The position numbers were made by a program, and so were the translations under genes. Below the pieces are notes generated by a model. The model made no database searches, was not told the origin of the DNA, and worked only from the letters and a program-made list of their open reading frames with translations. From the NCBI GenBank assembly GCA_020086605.1, contig JACBWW010000015.1:17709484-17773483 (forward strand): 64,000 nt of DNA, given 5' to 3'. The stretch's first letter is position 1. Each line of letters begins with the position of its first letter. This document shows positions 37,383 through 49,268 of the stretch, in pieces. This DNA comes from Lanius collurio (Eukaryota; Chordata; Aves; Passeriformes; Laniidae).

Positions 37383-38262
37383 AGGAAACTAGATGTAGTT
37401 GATACCAATCTGAGCAATGCTGCTGACACACCTGAAGGACAGGATACCAACCAGAGGGACCTAGACAAGCTCCAGAAGTGGGCCCATGGGAATCTCATGA
37501 TGTTTAACAAGGCCAAGTGCAAGGTGCTGCACCTGGGTCAGGGCAACCCCCCGGTACCAACACAGGCTGGGAGATGAACAGAGTGAGACCAGCCCTGCTG
37601 AAAAGGAAGTGGGGGTGCTGGGGTGAGAGGCTGGCCAGGACCCAGCCATGGCACTCACAGCCCAGAGAGCCAGCGGTGTCCTGGGCTGCATCCAAAGCTG
37701 TGTGGGCAGCGGGTGACGGAGGGGATTCTGCCCCTCTGCTCCGCTCTGGTGAGACCCCACCTGCAGTGCTGCACCCAGCTCTGGGGTGCCCAGCACAGGA
37801 ACATGGACCTGTTGGAGTGGGTACAGAGGAGGCCACCAAGTTATCAGAGGAATGGAGCACCTCTCCAGTGAGGAAGGGCTGAGAGATTTGGGATTCTTCA
37901 GCCTGGAAAAGAGAAGGCTTCGTGTGACCTAATTGTTGCCTTCCAGTACCTGAAGGAAACTTATAGAAAATATGAGGCAAGATTGTTTACAAGGGCATGT
38001 AGTGGCAGGACAAGGGGGATGGGTTTAAATTGAAAGACCGTAGGTTAGATTAGATATTAGGAAAAAAAATCTTTACTGTGAGGGTGGTGAAGCACTGGAA
38101 TGGGTTGCCCAGGGAAATTGTGGCTGTTCCATCCCTGGAGATGTTCAAGGCCAGGTTGGATGGGGCTCTGAGTAACCTGGTCTAATTGAAAGTGTCCCTG
38201 CCCACAGGGATCTTCAAGATTCCCTTCCAAGCCAAACCATTTTATTATTCTGTGAAACTGCC
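37383..38262 (+). mobile_element. CR1 LINE 3' portion, fairly well preserved
   Basis: About 880 bases in sense orientation, from the CTGACACACCTGAAGGACAG region of ORF2 to the 3' UTR and an ATTATTCTGTGA tail. Recognisable blocks include CAAGGCCAAGTGCAAGGTGC, GTGAGACCCCACCTGCAGTG and TTTACTGTGAGGGTGGTGAA. The reading frame is broken by small indels. GC content is well above its surroundings, as expected for CR1 ORF2. Confidence 0.93.
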
Positions 38263-39302
38263 TCAAGCAGAAGTATGGGAAATGTTCTCAGTCTCTTTCA
38301 GAAAACAGATAACATTTTTGGAAACAACTAGAAGATCAGAAGAATTATGCTAGGCAGCTAAAAATGCTTATTAAATCTTTTCTGTAACATCATAAGGATT
38401 TCTGGATATAACATTAAATGCATAAAAAATAAGACAAGACTGCTGTGCTGTAACAATTGTCACAAAGTCAACTGTCAGGTAAATTAGCCCATTTTCTTTG
38501 TTACTCAGCCTTATCTACTATATCTTCTCTTCATGCTCCTGAATAGTTTTTCTAACTCCTCTGATCCCATCTTTCTCATGTAGCTTTGCTTTAATTTCTC
38601 TTAAAAATCCCTGCTAGGATCTTTTTTGCAGCAGACCCATATTCTGAAACAAAACAGTTGGGCTAAACCTCTGACTACTAGACAACAGCCTCATCAACCT
38701 AAAGTTTATAGGGCTCTCCCCCAGTAATGCAAAACAGAAACCCCTGAATTTTAATATAAACTGAACAGTAGCTGAACAGATCCATAGACTATCTCCATGA
38801 GTCTCTGTGTGTGTGAGCAGGGAAAGGAGAAGAAAACAGAGGGAAAAGGAAGTAAGACTGCAACATGAATGAGCAATACAAAACTGCTAAGATTTACCCC
38901 TCCTCACTGAAGTTTAGGAGCAATATAATTTTTGTATCATTATCTTACATTTGAGAATTCTATTAGTATGAGAACTTTTTTTTAGCAAAAATTATTTTTA
39001 AACCTAAGCAGCTGACACAATTGCATGAGGGACAGGTGGCCTACTTTAAAAAAAAAGTGTCTGCTGTTATCAGCTGAATGTAAATTCAGTATGAAACACA
39101 TGGAGAGATCTATTGTACTTTTACACATATTAGACAAGGTAACCTCCGGTCTGATCTGCTGTCCTGGCTCTAGTAGCAGGCAATGCAAGAAGCTTCAAAA
39201 GAGGCACAGCAGCAATATCAATAAAAGCTGGGAAAAGGACAGAAAGGAGCAAAGCATCCTTCTGTCCTAGCTGCTTATCTATTTACCCTTCCAAAGGAGA
39301 TG

Positions 39303-39550
39303 AATAGAATCATTGAAAGTGGAAAAGACCTCTAAGATCACCAAGTCCAACGGTCCACCTAGCACCACCACCATGTTCACCATTAAACCATGTCCTCAAG
39401 CACCACATTCACACATTTTCGGGTTGGTTCCTCCACCACCTTCCTGAGAATTCTATTGCAATGCTTTACAATCATTTCCATGCAAAACCTTTTCTTAGTA
39501 TCTAAGATAAACCTCCTCTTGTGCAACTTGAGGCCATTTCCTTTTGTTTA
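39303..39550 (-). mobile_element. CR1 3'-end fragment of a second subfamily
   Basis: The plus strand starts with TAGAATCATTGAAAGTGGAA, then ACCTCTAAGATCACCAAGTC, CCATTAAACCATGTCCTCAA and GCAACTTGAGGCCATTTCC. This wording is that of the CR1 subfamily with the ATCACCAAGTCCAAC signature, different from the copies at 36.8 and 37.4 kb. Confidence 0.9.
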
Positions 39551-41512
39551 CTTTCTGCCTAGCATAACAGGAGATGCATTTTCTCCTTTTACATAAAAAG
39601 ACCAGCAACCAACAAGTAGATTTTAATGAAGTTATGCTCTTAACACCAAAAAAATGCTGCTTTTGGATCATTTTTCTTGTTCATAAGTTGTGATGCTCCC
39701 CAGTTACATAATACCTTAATACAATCCCATGCCTATTCCTCTAAGGGTTTAAAAAAGTTTGAGGAAAAACACCAGAAGGTATACAAAATAACCTCAAATG
39801 AAATTTCGCTGTTATTTAGTGCAAGACTGTAGAATGAAGTCTGACTGTGAAATAATGGCTAAAGACATTCTGACAGATATCCTTCAAGTAAGTGAATGAG
39901 TCATGAACCTCAAAGGTAAAGAAGCTAAAGACAGAACTGACTCATATATCAGTTCTGAATTTCAAATATGACATGTTTCTTTGATATGCTGTGTATCAGC
40001 AGGGCTTTAACATGTCTTCTTTTTCACAGGACCCAAAAGATAAATAAGTTTGGTAAAAAGATGTATGTAGACTTTTGTTCTACTGTATTTGAAATGTATT
40101 CAGAAGTATTTGAGGCTTATTCTTACTTGGGAGCAAAATGCCCTGGTGCCACTTAATAAAGTCATGGCTAAGAGATTTAGCACAAAGGCCACAGTCGAGA
40201 AAATGTTGTTTAATGGATGACTTTTTAGACTGAAAACCATAAGTCTTTATGCCAGTTTCTATGTATCATCACACAGATATCATTAGATGGCTTCTGCAGG
40301 CATGAAGCCAAAGGATCCAAGTATTGTTATGTCCTGATAAACGTACATTTACTGTCATAAAAACATGTTCTAAAGTGTCTTTTCCTTTGATTCATATTTT
40401 TAAATTGATTTGGAGGAGGATGCAGAAAGGGTGAGTCAATACAGGGAGAAGAATTCTTCCTATCTGATAAGGAAAAGGATGAAGCATCTTCTCGAGTGTT
40501 TGCTTGAGAAGAGGGGCAGATCTCAGAAGAGATGAGGAAGCTCATAGTTTTCCATGAAATATCTCAATGACAAATACAAGAGCATAATCTGGACTTTCGG
40601 TGCTACAAGTTTGTACATAGGCAGACCTCTGAGATGTCTTCATTGTTAAGAGTCTAGATTCTTGTTCTGCTCTTATAAATAAATCACAAGGAGTTGTAAA
40701 TATAGATATCTACAAGTTTGCACACACTAGGAAAGGCAGTAGAAAGTAAGATGGAAATGGAAGTATATCTGGCAATCTGATGTTGATGGGAATCTTGTCT
40801 CTAGTATGAATATAATTGATACTGATTAATTATGCACCAAGCTGATTTAGCATTGTGCCAGTTCAGGGATAGGCATAAAAAGTATGAAAGCATTAAAAAT
40901 CCACAGTGTAATAGGCTTTGAAGAAGGAACTGTACTGAAACCAGAAATATGATGATTCTTAGCTTCCTTTCAGAGTATGAAGAAAAGCAAAACATGTATT
41001 ATACTCTGGAGAGTAGTACTTCTTTCTGACTCAGGAGTAACTCTGTGACTTGTAGAAACACTGTTGATCATATAACAACTGTGAGAAAGTGGTGTCCTGA
41101 CAATAACATCCCTCATAAGTTACTGACCAAATGTAATTAATGAAAAGAAGAAGCTTTTTAACATGTCTGCCTGAACCAAAAGCAGCCTTTGTCGATCACC
41201 TCAAAGAAATAACTCCAGGAAAGTATTTCTCTAGTCCATCTGGAAAACCTGCAGTACCTGTGGTCTTTTCTCAGGCAAAAAAAAAAAAACTCCAACAAAC
41301 CAAAACCAAGGAAAAAAACCCTCTGCAAATACCCAGTATGCACTCAAGACTCAAATCTTATTTCTACTTTCCTTGATACTTGTATTTTCTAAATATTATT
41401 TTATAACTTTGTTAATTTCTTCACAAAAATGGGAAAGGTTAATGAGAATACCATAAAAATATTGCAACAACAGAGAACTGTGCCACAGTAGGCAGTCCTG
41501 GCTAAACATGGT

Positions 41513-41535
41513 ACTGTGGTCACTGGGACCACAGT
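41513..41535. repeat. Perfect inverted repeat, 9-bp arms
   Basis: ACTGTGGTC and GACCACAGT flank the five-base loop ACTGG. Each arm holds a TGTGGT core, the binding core of RUNX factors. Confidence 0.9.
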
Positions 41536-42188
41536 TAATTAACACCTCTTTCTTTACCTTCCTGCTGGGGCCTAGGACACAAGTCAGCTGGGAATGGCAC
41601 AATCCACAGCACTAGAAAAGTATTTTCACATCACCCAAGAGTCGTAAGTGGAGTCTATGTACTGATTTATGAAGATTTCATGCTGCAGTGGTTATACAAG
41701 TTGATTAACCATTGTATTTAGAGGTACTAAGATTTTTTAAATTCCCTTTGTAAAACCTATTGCTACTTAAATTTGAAATGCCTTACTTTACATCTTAAGG
41801 ACTTGTTATTTTACTATCATATGGAGACAATATGTTTGTCCAAGTAGAAGGACAAACTAGAAACAGTCCTTCATATACATGTCCTTGTTTGTGACTCTGA
41901 CTCCTGTTACAGACAGAAAGAGAGGGAACAGGATACCTCCAGCAGCAAAAAATATTAAATCTGGCATGTAAGGTAGAATACAAGTGTCTTACATTCTTTA
42001 TATCTCTGGAATCATCATAATTTCAGCCTTTGAAAGACAAAGCTCTAGGCTAAGAAGTCATGATCTAATTCACACTGGGTGTCCTGGGAACAGAAGTAAA
42101 ATTGGAGGCCACCAGTGGCCAGTGTCAACCACTTCCATTCCACTCTTTTTCTAGACATCACAATATTCCCCATGCTGATGCTAACAGG

Positions 42189-42238
42189 TTTATGATCATG
42201 CAGTCCTTTATGCTTTATGATCATGCAGTCCTTTATGC
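42189..42238. repeat. Perfect 25-bp tandem duplication
   Basis: The unit starting TTTATGATCATGCAGTCC occurs twice head to tail with no mismatch. Confidence 0.95.
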
Positions 42239-42574
42239 AGACATCAGCTCCTGGGATAATTTTTGTTTCCTGTATATTTGTCTTAAAACAGTTGCATTAT
42301 TTACTGGTCATTTGTACACTTACATTTTATTTCTTATAATGGATTTGTGGCAATAACTTTCTCAGACAGAGGTTATATGCCACTATCTTTTAAAGAATGC
42401 CAGGCAGGCTAGGGCACAGATGGGATGAATGCAAATACTGCTGACTGTAACTGCCCAACGAAGCTTAAAGGAAATACATTTGTTCTACTCAGCTAAATTT
42501 TCCTTGAGACTATCAGAGCTACATCTCACTTTCTGTCCTTTCAACCTCCTCCTCAAAGTCAACTCAACACTCAG

Positions 42575-42855
42575 TTCAGGCCAGACTGCCCAGAGCTTTG
42601 TACAGTTGTATCTTGAAAACCTCTGAGACCTTGCAGTCTCTCTGGGAAACCTGCTCCAATACTGAAGTGTCATTATACTGAAATACATTTTCTTTGCATC
42701 TAGCTGGAACTCCTTTCCCCCATATCTGATTGCTGTTTCTAATTCTCTTTTCTTGTCCCTCTGTAGAGCTTGGCATCAGACTTTTGGTTGGTCACTTTCT
42801 CCTGAGCATTGGAAGGCTGCTCTAGGCCTTCACTAGGGCTTCTCTTCTGACAAAC
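42575..42855 (-). mobile_element. Old CR1 fragment, reverse orientation
   Basis: Degenerate blocks follow a CR1 3' UTR reversed: CAGAGCTTTGTACAGTTGTA, CTTGAAAACCTCTGAGACC, TCTCTGGGAAACCTGCTCCA, a worn TACATTTTCTTTGCATCTAG block, then GGAAGGCTGCT. Divergence is high, so the limits are approximate. Confidence 0.7.
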
Positions 42856-44879
42856 TTATTATCTACTTTAACTGAATGTCTGCTAAATCTTTAAAGTGTT
42901 TGGGGAGGTACTGGATAAAAAAATCCATGCAAATCCATAAAGTTCCACAGGTCACTGATAATATTCTTAAAATCATACTAAATTTCTACATTATAAAATA
43001 TGTAGAAATATGTGTGTGGACTTAAAATTTTAAAGAGAAATCAAACACTTTAAAGGGAAATACAGGATCACATTTTATGATACTTAGCAACCAAGTAGGT
43101 GGTGTGTCATAATTGACAGCTCTTTGTTGATCTAGGAGGGAGTTTCCAAAATAAAATGGAGGAAAGCTCCATATCTCTCTTTTTGAATTTTGGGATAATG
43201 TGAAAAAGTCTGAGAACAACAATTTATCTTCTGCAGGATTTAAAATGACTACTTAAATTTTCTTAATCAAGAATAGAAGCTGTAGTATGAGAATAATAGT
43301 TATAAATACTTCATTTTCACACTAACTATTCAGTTATAAAAAACTTGAATTCTTACTGATGGTAGAATCCAAGTCAGTCATTAATGCGCAAAGTCTTGAG
43401 GGATATACATTGTGACTGCTTCTCCTCCGCCTAAATTTACTATAATTTTCCCTGTTCATTATTACTTTTATCATCCTCCTCTGCTATTCCTTCCCTGTGC
43501 TCTGCAGATTTTTGAATGGCTGAGGTGCTTTCTGTATACCCTCGCTTTCATTCAAGGTTTGTATGACCTGTCTTCTTTTGTTTATACAACTCTTGAAGTG
43601 ACAAAAGGTTAAGATATTGTTAAATAACTTAAACACTTAAAGTCAGTAGGAAAATGAAGATATGTTTATTTTTTCCTTATTTTAAGGGTGTCTTCTTTAA
43701 GTGTTAATTTAGTTTTCACATAATTTTAATGTTTTCAGTATTTCTTTGAATATCAATATGTAATGGATATTCAGTTGATTTTTCTAATAATTTCTTATTA
43801 GCAATAAAATATTCAGGCTTTTTATCTTTAGGCATACAGGCTTTTGTAGAAAGGAAAATATGTATGATTTTCCCAGTTATTAGATAAAAATTGGGTTGTA
43901 CAGTACTGACTTCTCCAAGGTTCAGATGTGTATCAGAAAGAAGATGAGGTTTTCTGACTTCAGCTCACTCATCTATATACCACAAGCAAATATCACACTA
44001 TTTTTTATCATTGGGAAATCCAGTGCATCTAGAATAAACATTGGAAATTTGAAATAAGCTCAGAATGAAAACATATTAGGATAGGGGGAGTGCCTGTGTG
44101 TGTGCTTGAACAGATGTGAGACAGATTAGGCCTCTGGTGTTTGGAGTATGAGAAGAAACTTCAAAATCAGAAAGTGCTGGAGTAATACGTTTAACACAAC
44201 TATATTATAATATTATTCCAAGAATATTTCAGAGGGAAAGAAGGCCACATAAGCCCACAGTGTTATGCTAAACTTTTTTAGCCTGCCAAAAAAAATAAAA
44301 TACCAAACTTCACAGAAGACAGGGAACACTGTAGATCTAGTATTGTTCTTGTAAGGTGTTTTGAACCAGGATTGTGTGCCCCAGCCAAACCATCTTTAGT
44401 TATTCCTATTGGAGCCCTCAGAGAGAGACCAGGATGGAATTACCCTCACAAGCTTCACCTGGTCATCCACCTTCAGGTGTAGCAGGTCAGCTCCTGGAGG
44501 GTTTTTAAGCCCAGTCAGAAGGTTCAGAGAAGAAAGCTTGTATCTGCTCTCTGTCCTGTGCTGTCTTGTTGTTTGGATTTCCTGGCCTAACTTGGCTGCT
44601 GATCCCTGGATGAGTTTTGTTGCTGCCTTCATCTTGACTCTGCTTGCCTGGATCTGGAGCATCAAGGACTGAAAGATAAACTGTGCTAAATTGGAATTGG
44701 GAAAGGAGAAGCTGGAAGTCTAAATACCAAAACAGCAAGGAATAGATAAAGAGGACTGTGCTGCACTGGATTAAGAACCAATTGTATTATCTGAAAAGTG
44801 TGTGTGGAGCTCTCGGACAAAGTAAAGAGACCAATCAAGTAATGTGTAATCTCATGCACAGCAGTTGTAAAATGTGCAT

Positions 44880-45015
44880 GTGCTGTATTATAGATAAGTT
44901 AGTAAAATGTATAAATACTGTGTTAAAGTAGTATAAGTAAGTGAACTATATAAGTTATGTATAAATGTGTAAAAATAGTATAATGTGTAAGTATAGGATA
45001 AGTAAGCCTAATACA
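44880..45015. repeat. AT-rich degenerate repeat
   Basis: Variants of GTATAAGT, GTATAAAT and GTGTAAGTA recur irregularly over about 135 bases. The pattern looks like a worn low-complexity or minisatellite tract. Confidence 0.6.
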
Positions 45016-46364
45016 CAAAAGGGGTGATAAGTAGCTATTATTGTACAAATTAGAAGATGTGTCAGTTTCTGCATGATGCCCAAAGAGGTGATGAATATTT
45101 CAAACAATAAGAAGCTTCTGAGTAATCATACTGATTTGTTCTACAGAAGTGCTGAGTTCCTGCAATTTGTCTTAGGATTTTTAAATGTAAGACTGGAATT
45201 CCATTTCTAGGTCTGCTTTGCAATGTTGGGCAAGTTGCTTCTAATTATAGCTTATATATATTTTCACTGGTTTTTGACAGCCCAGTTATCAGGGGTCTGT
45301 GACCAGTCTCCTCTGTCAAAGATTTTAATGGGTTGTGACTGTATTTGGAAACTCTCAAATAAGTTTATACATTTTTGGGGGGAGAACCTGCCCCCCAATT
45401 TTTCTTCCCATTGATCTGCCCATTTTTGAAAATACTTTTGAGATGCTCGCCTAAGAGTGAAGACCTGGAAAACTGACTGTAGTCTGTACTTGTATTTCTG
45501 TCTAGGAGAAAAAAAATTATATAATTTTTGACTTCCCAGACTATTTAATGAGCATATACTAAAGAGGTTTGTTGTTTTTTTATAATATATGAGTATATTG
45601 CTTGTGTTATACGTACTGCTAATGTTGGCTCAGCTAAGACATGGACCATAGCATCCTAAGCCCTAATGGATGGACACTTGTATTAGTTGCAATCATTACA
45701 GCTTTTAGAAAACCCCTTCTCAGTTTACAGAAATTAACTGTATAAGGGAAACTGCAGGGACCTCTATATTTCAACAATATATCCTGTACGGTTTCTACAT
45801 AAATAAACAATATTTGAAAAAACAGCTTGACATCCCTTATACCAAATACAAACATCAATAACATCAATGGAAAAAAACTTGGATTAAAATAATGCTTCTT
45901 TCTATCTGAAAACTTGTACAGCAGTTGTGTATATTTCCTAAAATTACATTGACAGCAGCACTGAAAAAACAGAGATTCACCTTGCTAATGACCTCTGTTT
46001 TGGCAAGATAATACATACGAGAAAAAGAGGAGATCATTCTTACCATAAACAGGAAAAGAGGCTTTATAACAGCAGCTTTTGCTAGCACCTCTAAAATTAA
46101 CTCTGGGTCAAGCTTTCCATGAGAAATGCTTTTTTTAGAATTAATACAGAGCAGCTCAACTGCAGACACATTAGAGAATGTATTTTAAACATGTCAGTCT
46201 GGAAACCAGATTTTAAAATAGTACACATGGAAACAAAAACATAAATTTGTACAGCGTATCCATTTTCTCTTGTAAATTTTCTCTTATAAAAGTTCTTCCC
46301 ATCTTTCCCTGTGATTGGAACACAAGGTAATTTAGGCCACAGAATTCTCCTTAAATTGTAGCAA

Positions 46365-46445
46365 AGGTTAGGTTAGAATCCATCTCTGGAGGTCATGTAA
46401 TCCAACCCATTGTCAAAGCTGGGCTAGTCAAATATTGATTTTCTC
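46365..46445 (-). mobile_element. Short CR1 3'-end remnant
   Basis: CTCTGGAGGTCATGTAATCC followed by AACCCATTGTCAAAGCTGGG resembles the reverse complement of the CR1 3' UTR. Only about 80 bases remain. Confidence 0.65.
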
Positions 46446-49236
46446 TGAACTTTAAAAAAAAATATGTATTTCATGCTATTTTTGGAACAAGGCAAATCTT
46501 TACTATATTATAGTGATGGGTGGTAAACTGCATATACGTGTTCTAGAAAAAGGTTGTGAGGCTTCACAATAAAAAACATTGAATGTATGTGGTAAATGTA
46601 ATCTGTCTTAAGATGTTGCTGTTTATAACAACTAATCACACTGGTTTCTGCCCATTTTTTAAGAATGATCAGTTAGATTTCAGGTAGATATTAATGTCAA
46701 ATAAATTTTCAGATTAAATACTAGGGCATCACTGTATTCTGGATTCTTCTGTATTCTGTTTGGGTGAGCTGCTTCAGTTATAAAATTTAAATATCATATG
46801 TAGAACTTCAGATCCAAATAATTCTAGACAGAGCCAGCTATCATCTTTCATAACAATATTAACTTTTGAGTCTAATTATAACGGTATAAAGACTAATCTA
46901 TATACTTTGTAGAACTTGAATATTCATAAACAAAGGCCTTCCTATGTACTTTTCTGCCTGTTTGTAACCAAATAAGCCTTTTGAGCCAAATACGTGTAGG
47001 CCATCTAAATAAATGCATTTCCTCATGTCCAATTTTCTTTTGTGCACAAGTACATAGAAACATATATATGACAAAGTATGTATCAAACATCTTGCTACCC
47101 TCATTATGAAAATACAGGTTTTAACTATTAGCATATTTACACGGATTTAAAATAGAAATAAATCCTGAAAAATGAATAGCCATTATTTTTCCCTAAGGAA
47201 AGCACTGAAAAGCATTTTTTTTCTTTTCTTCTGGTACCTAACTTTGTAATTAGAAGAAAAAATAAAAGAACAAAAAATCAGTATTAACTATTTGATTAAT
47301 GGATAGCTTGTATGAGTTAAAGAAAATAATCTATTGAATTGGTGCATATGTTTGCAATTTGTTCTACAGAAGGAACACTATGGCATTTTGCAGTAGCTGG
47401 CATATACAGCAGTGGGTATGTTTTATATCTGCATTGATCCTTTGTGGTATCTTGTAAAAGAGCTCTTTAAATTATTCATGTCTATACCAAATTAGATTCT
47501 AGAAAAATACCTTTAGTGAAATCCATTTTAAGGGCAGTATAATTAGTAAGGTCAGCTGGCTTAACTATAGTGATTTCTAACAATCATTCAGTTGCTAATA
47601 AAGCCTCAGTCACCATGTAAAAACCACCCTAAGCCACTGAATATAAAAGCAGTGGTGCAAAATAAGTTAGATAACAGGCCTCTGCAGGCACCTTAATGGT
47701 CTATTTCTTTGTCCCAGAAGTATGAGCCTATTATGTTCTTTCAGGGCAGGAAACAAAACCATGTGGATAATAAATGACCAGTCCTAAAGCCTTGAGACTA
47801 ACACTCTCCAACACATTGAACATGTCTATTCCGCTGAATAGGGGCTGCACTATAAAGCAACTTAATGAAATGATCCAGGTTTTTGATTTTTTAAAGGAAT
47901 GGAATCACGCCTACAATCGGCATTTTGAAACAGTACTGGCCAAAGTCAATACTCTTCTTGGGCTCCTCAGTTTAACAGTGCAGAAACAAAACCAAGTTTG
48001 TAAAGTGCTCATCTGAATGGTTAAATGAATATGTAAATGCATTGTTTATAGAAAACATATACATGAAAGGACTGGTAATATTATTTGAATACAACGGTGA
48101 TTGTTATAATTTCGTCTGCAATGGCGCATACTTGAGTGCTGGGGAGGGAAAAGGTACTGACAGCTCAAGACTAGGAATAAGCATCTGTTAGTCTCTCTTG
48201 ACTAAGAGATTGCTACAGAGAAGCTCCTAAAGAACTGGTACAGATTTAATTTGTTTTTCTGTTCATGAGTGCTTCCAAGCCTGTTGTGCAAGGCACTGAG
48301 CTGCCAGCAGGTATAACTATGCTGTCTCCTTAGGCTGAGGTCATCCTGAGTGGCACATAAAATAGCTGAAGTAGTGTAGCTGTTGTAGCACAAGAACTCT
48401 GTGCCAGCAAGTTGTCCAAATATTTACCTACCTTTACAGGCAGCTTTTACAGCTGACATGAACTGCTTGCTGCCATGACTACACTGTTTCCAGTGGCTGA
48501 GCTAGTTCATTTGAATCTACTTTGAGTTTTTCTTTAAAACTCTCCATATCTCTACAAGGTTTGTGACCTTAGTTCCCAGTATGCAATTTTTTTCTGTTCA
48601 CTTTCTACAGCATGTGAAACATTGGATTAGGATTAAGTTAGATGCCCTATTGCAAACTCCCCTTGGATTGCCTGGTTCTCTATATTCTTCACTATAAACC
48701 CCTAAACATTTATATATTAAATATAAGTTATTTATTGTAAAATATCTATGTATATACAGACAGACATTCATGCAGCTAAGTCTTGAAGTATTAAAACTAT
48801 GTTATCAAATTGTTGCTTTTCATTGGAAAGAGATGCAGCCAAATTGCAGGTTATGAAATTCATCTTGTCTGGTCTGGCTTTTGAAAATGTTGGTATTTAC
48901 TGTAAGTCATGTAGGCTTTTTTACCCAATGTAAAAAGACTGAAATTAAAACATGCCATTCAAATGCAGCTCAGATAAGTAATTTCTCTTTCTTATAACTA
49001 TAGCAGAAGAGCAGGCAACTAGCTTAGTTCTGATATATTCTCAACTGAAGTTACATGAGATGAAACTTACCCTATCAGACAGATCTGCGTTTTCTGTAGA
49101 ACGTCAAAAGTAGTTTATTTTCTTTGTCCTGAAAGAGGCAATGAGGTACAGCTTCAGATTAAAATAATCTGGTTCTGAAATTAGTGAACAGTAGCACACA
49201 GTCTCTCACTTTGAATTCAGTCTTATTTTTTCCTCA

Positions 49237-49268
49237 CAGTCCATAGCACCCACAGTCCATAGCACCCA
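49237..49268. repeat. Perfect 16-bp tandem duplication
   Basis: CAGTCCATAGCACCCA occurs twice in a row. Confidence 0.95.

Noticed and set aside
37461..37980. Overlapping open frames of 82-158 codons on both strands at 37.5-38.0 kb
   Set aside because: They lie wholly inside a CR1 copy; the sense frame is a broken CR1 ORF2 and the rest are shadows.
44409..44672. Plus-strand frame of 87 codons with a hydrophobic end
   Set aside because: It starts with TTG, has no acceptor close upstream that I can support, and lies in a block that may be a repeat remnant.
47774..48016. Plus-strand frame of 80 codons with a helical-looking C-terminal half
   Set aside because: It is a single short frame in AT-rich intergenic DNA with no known domain and no exon signals.
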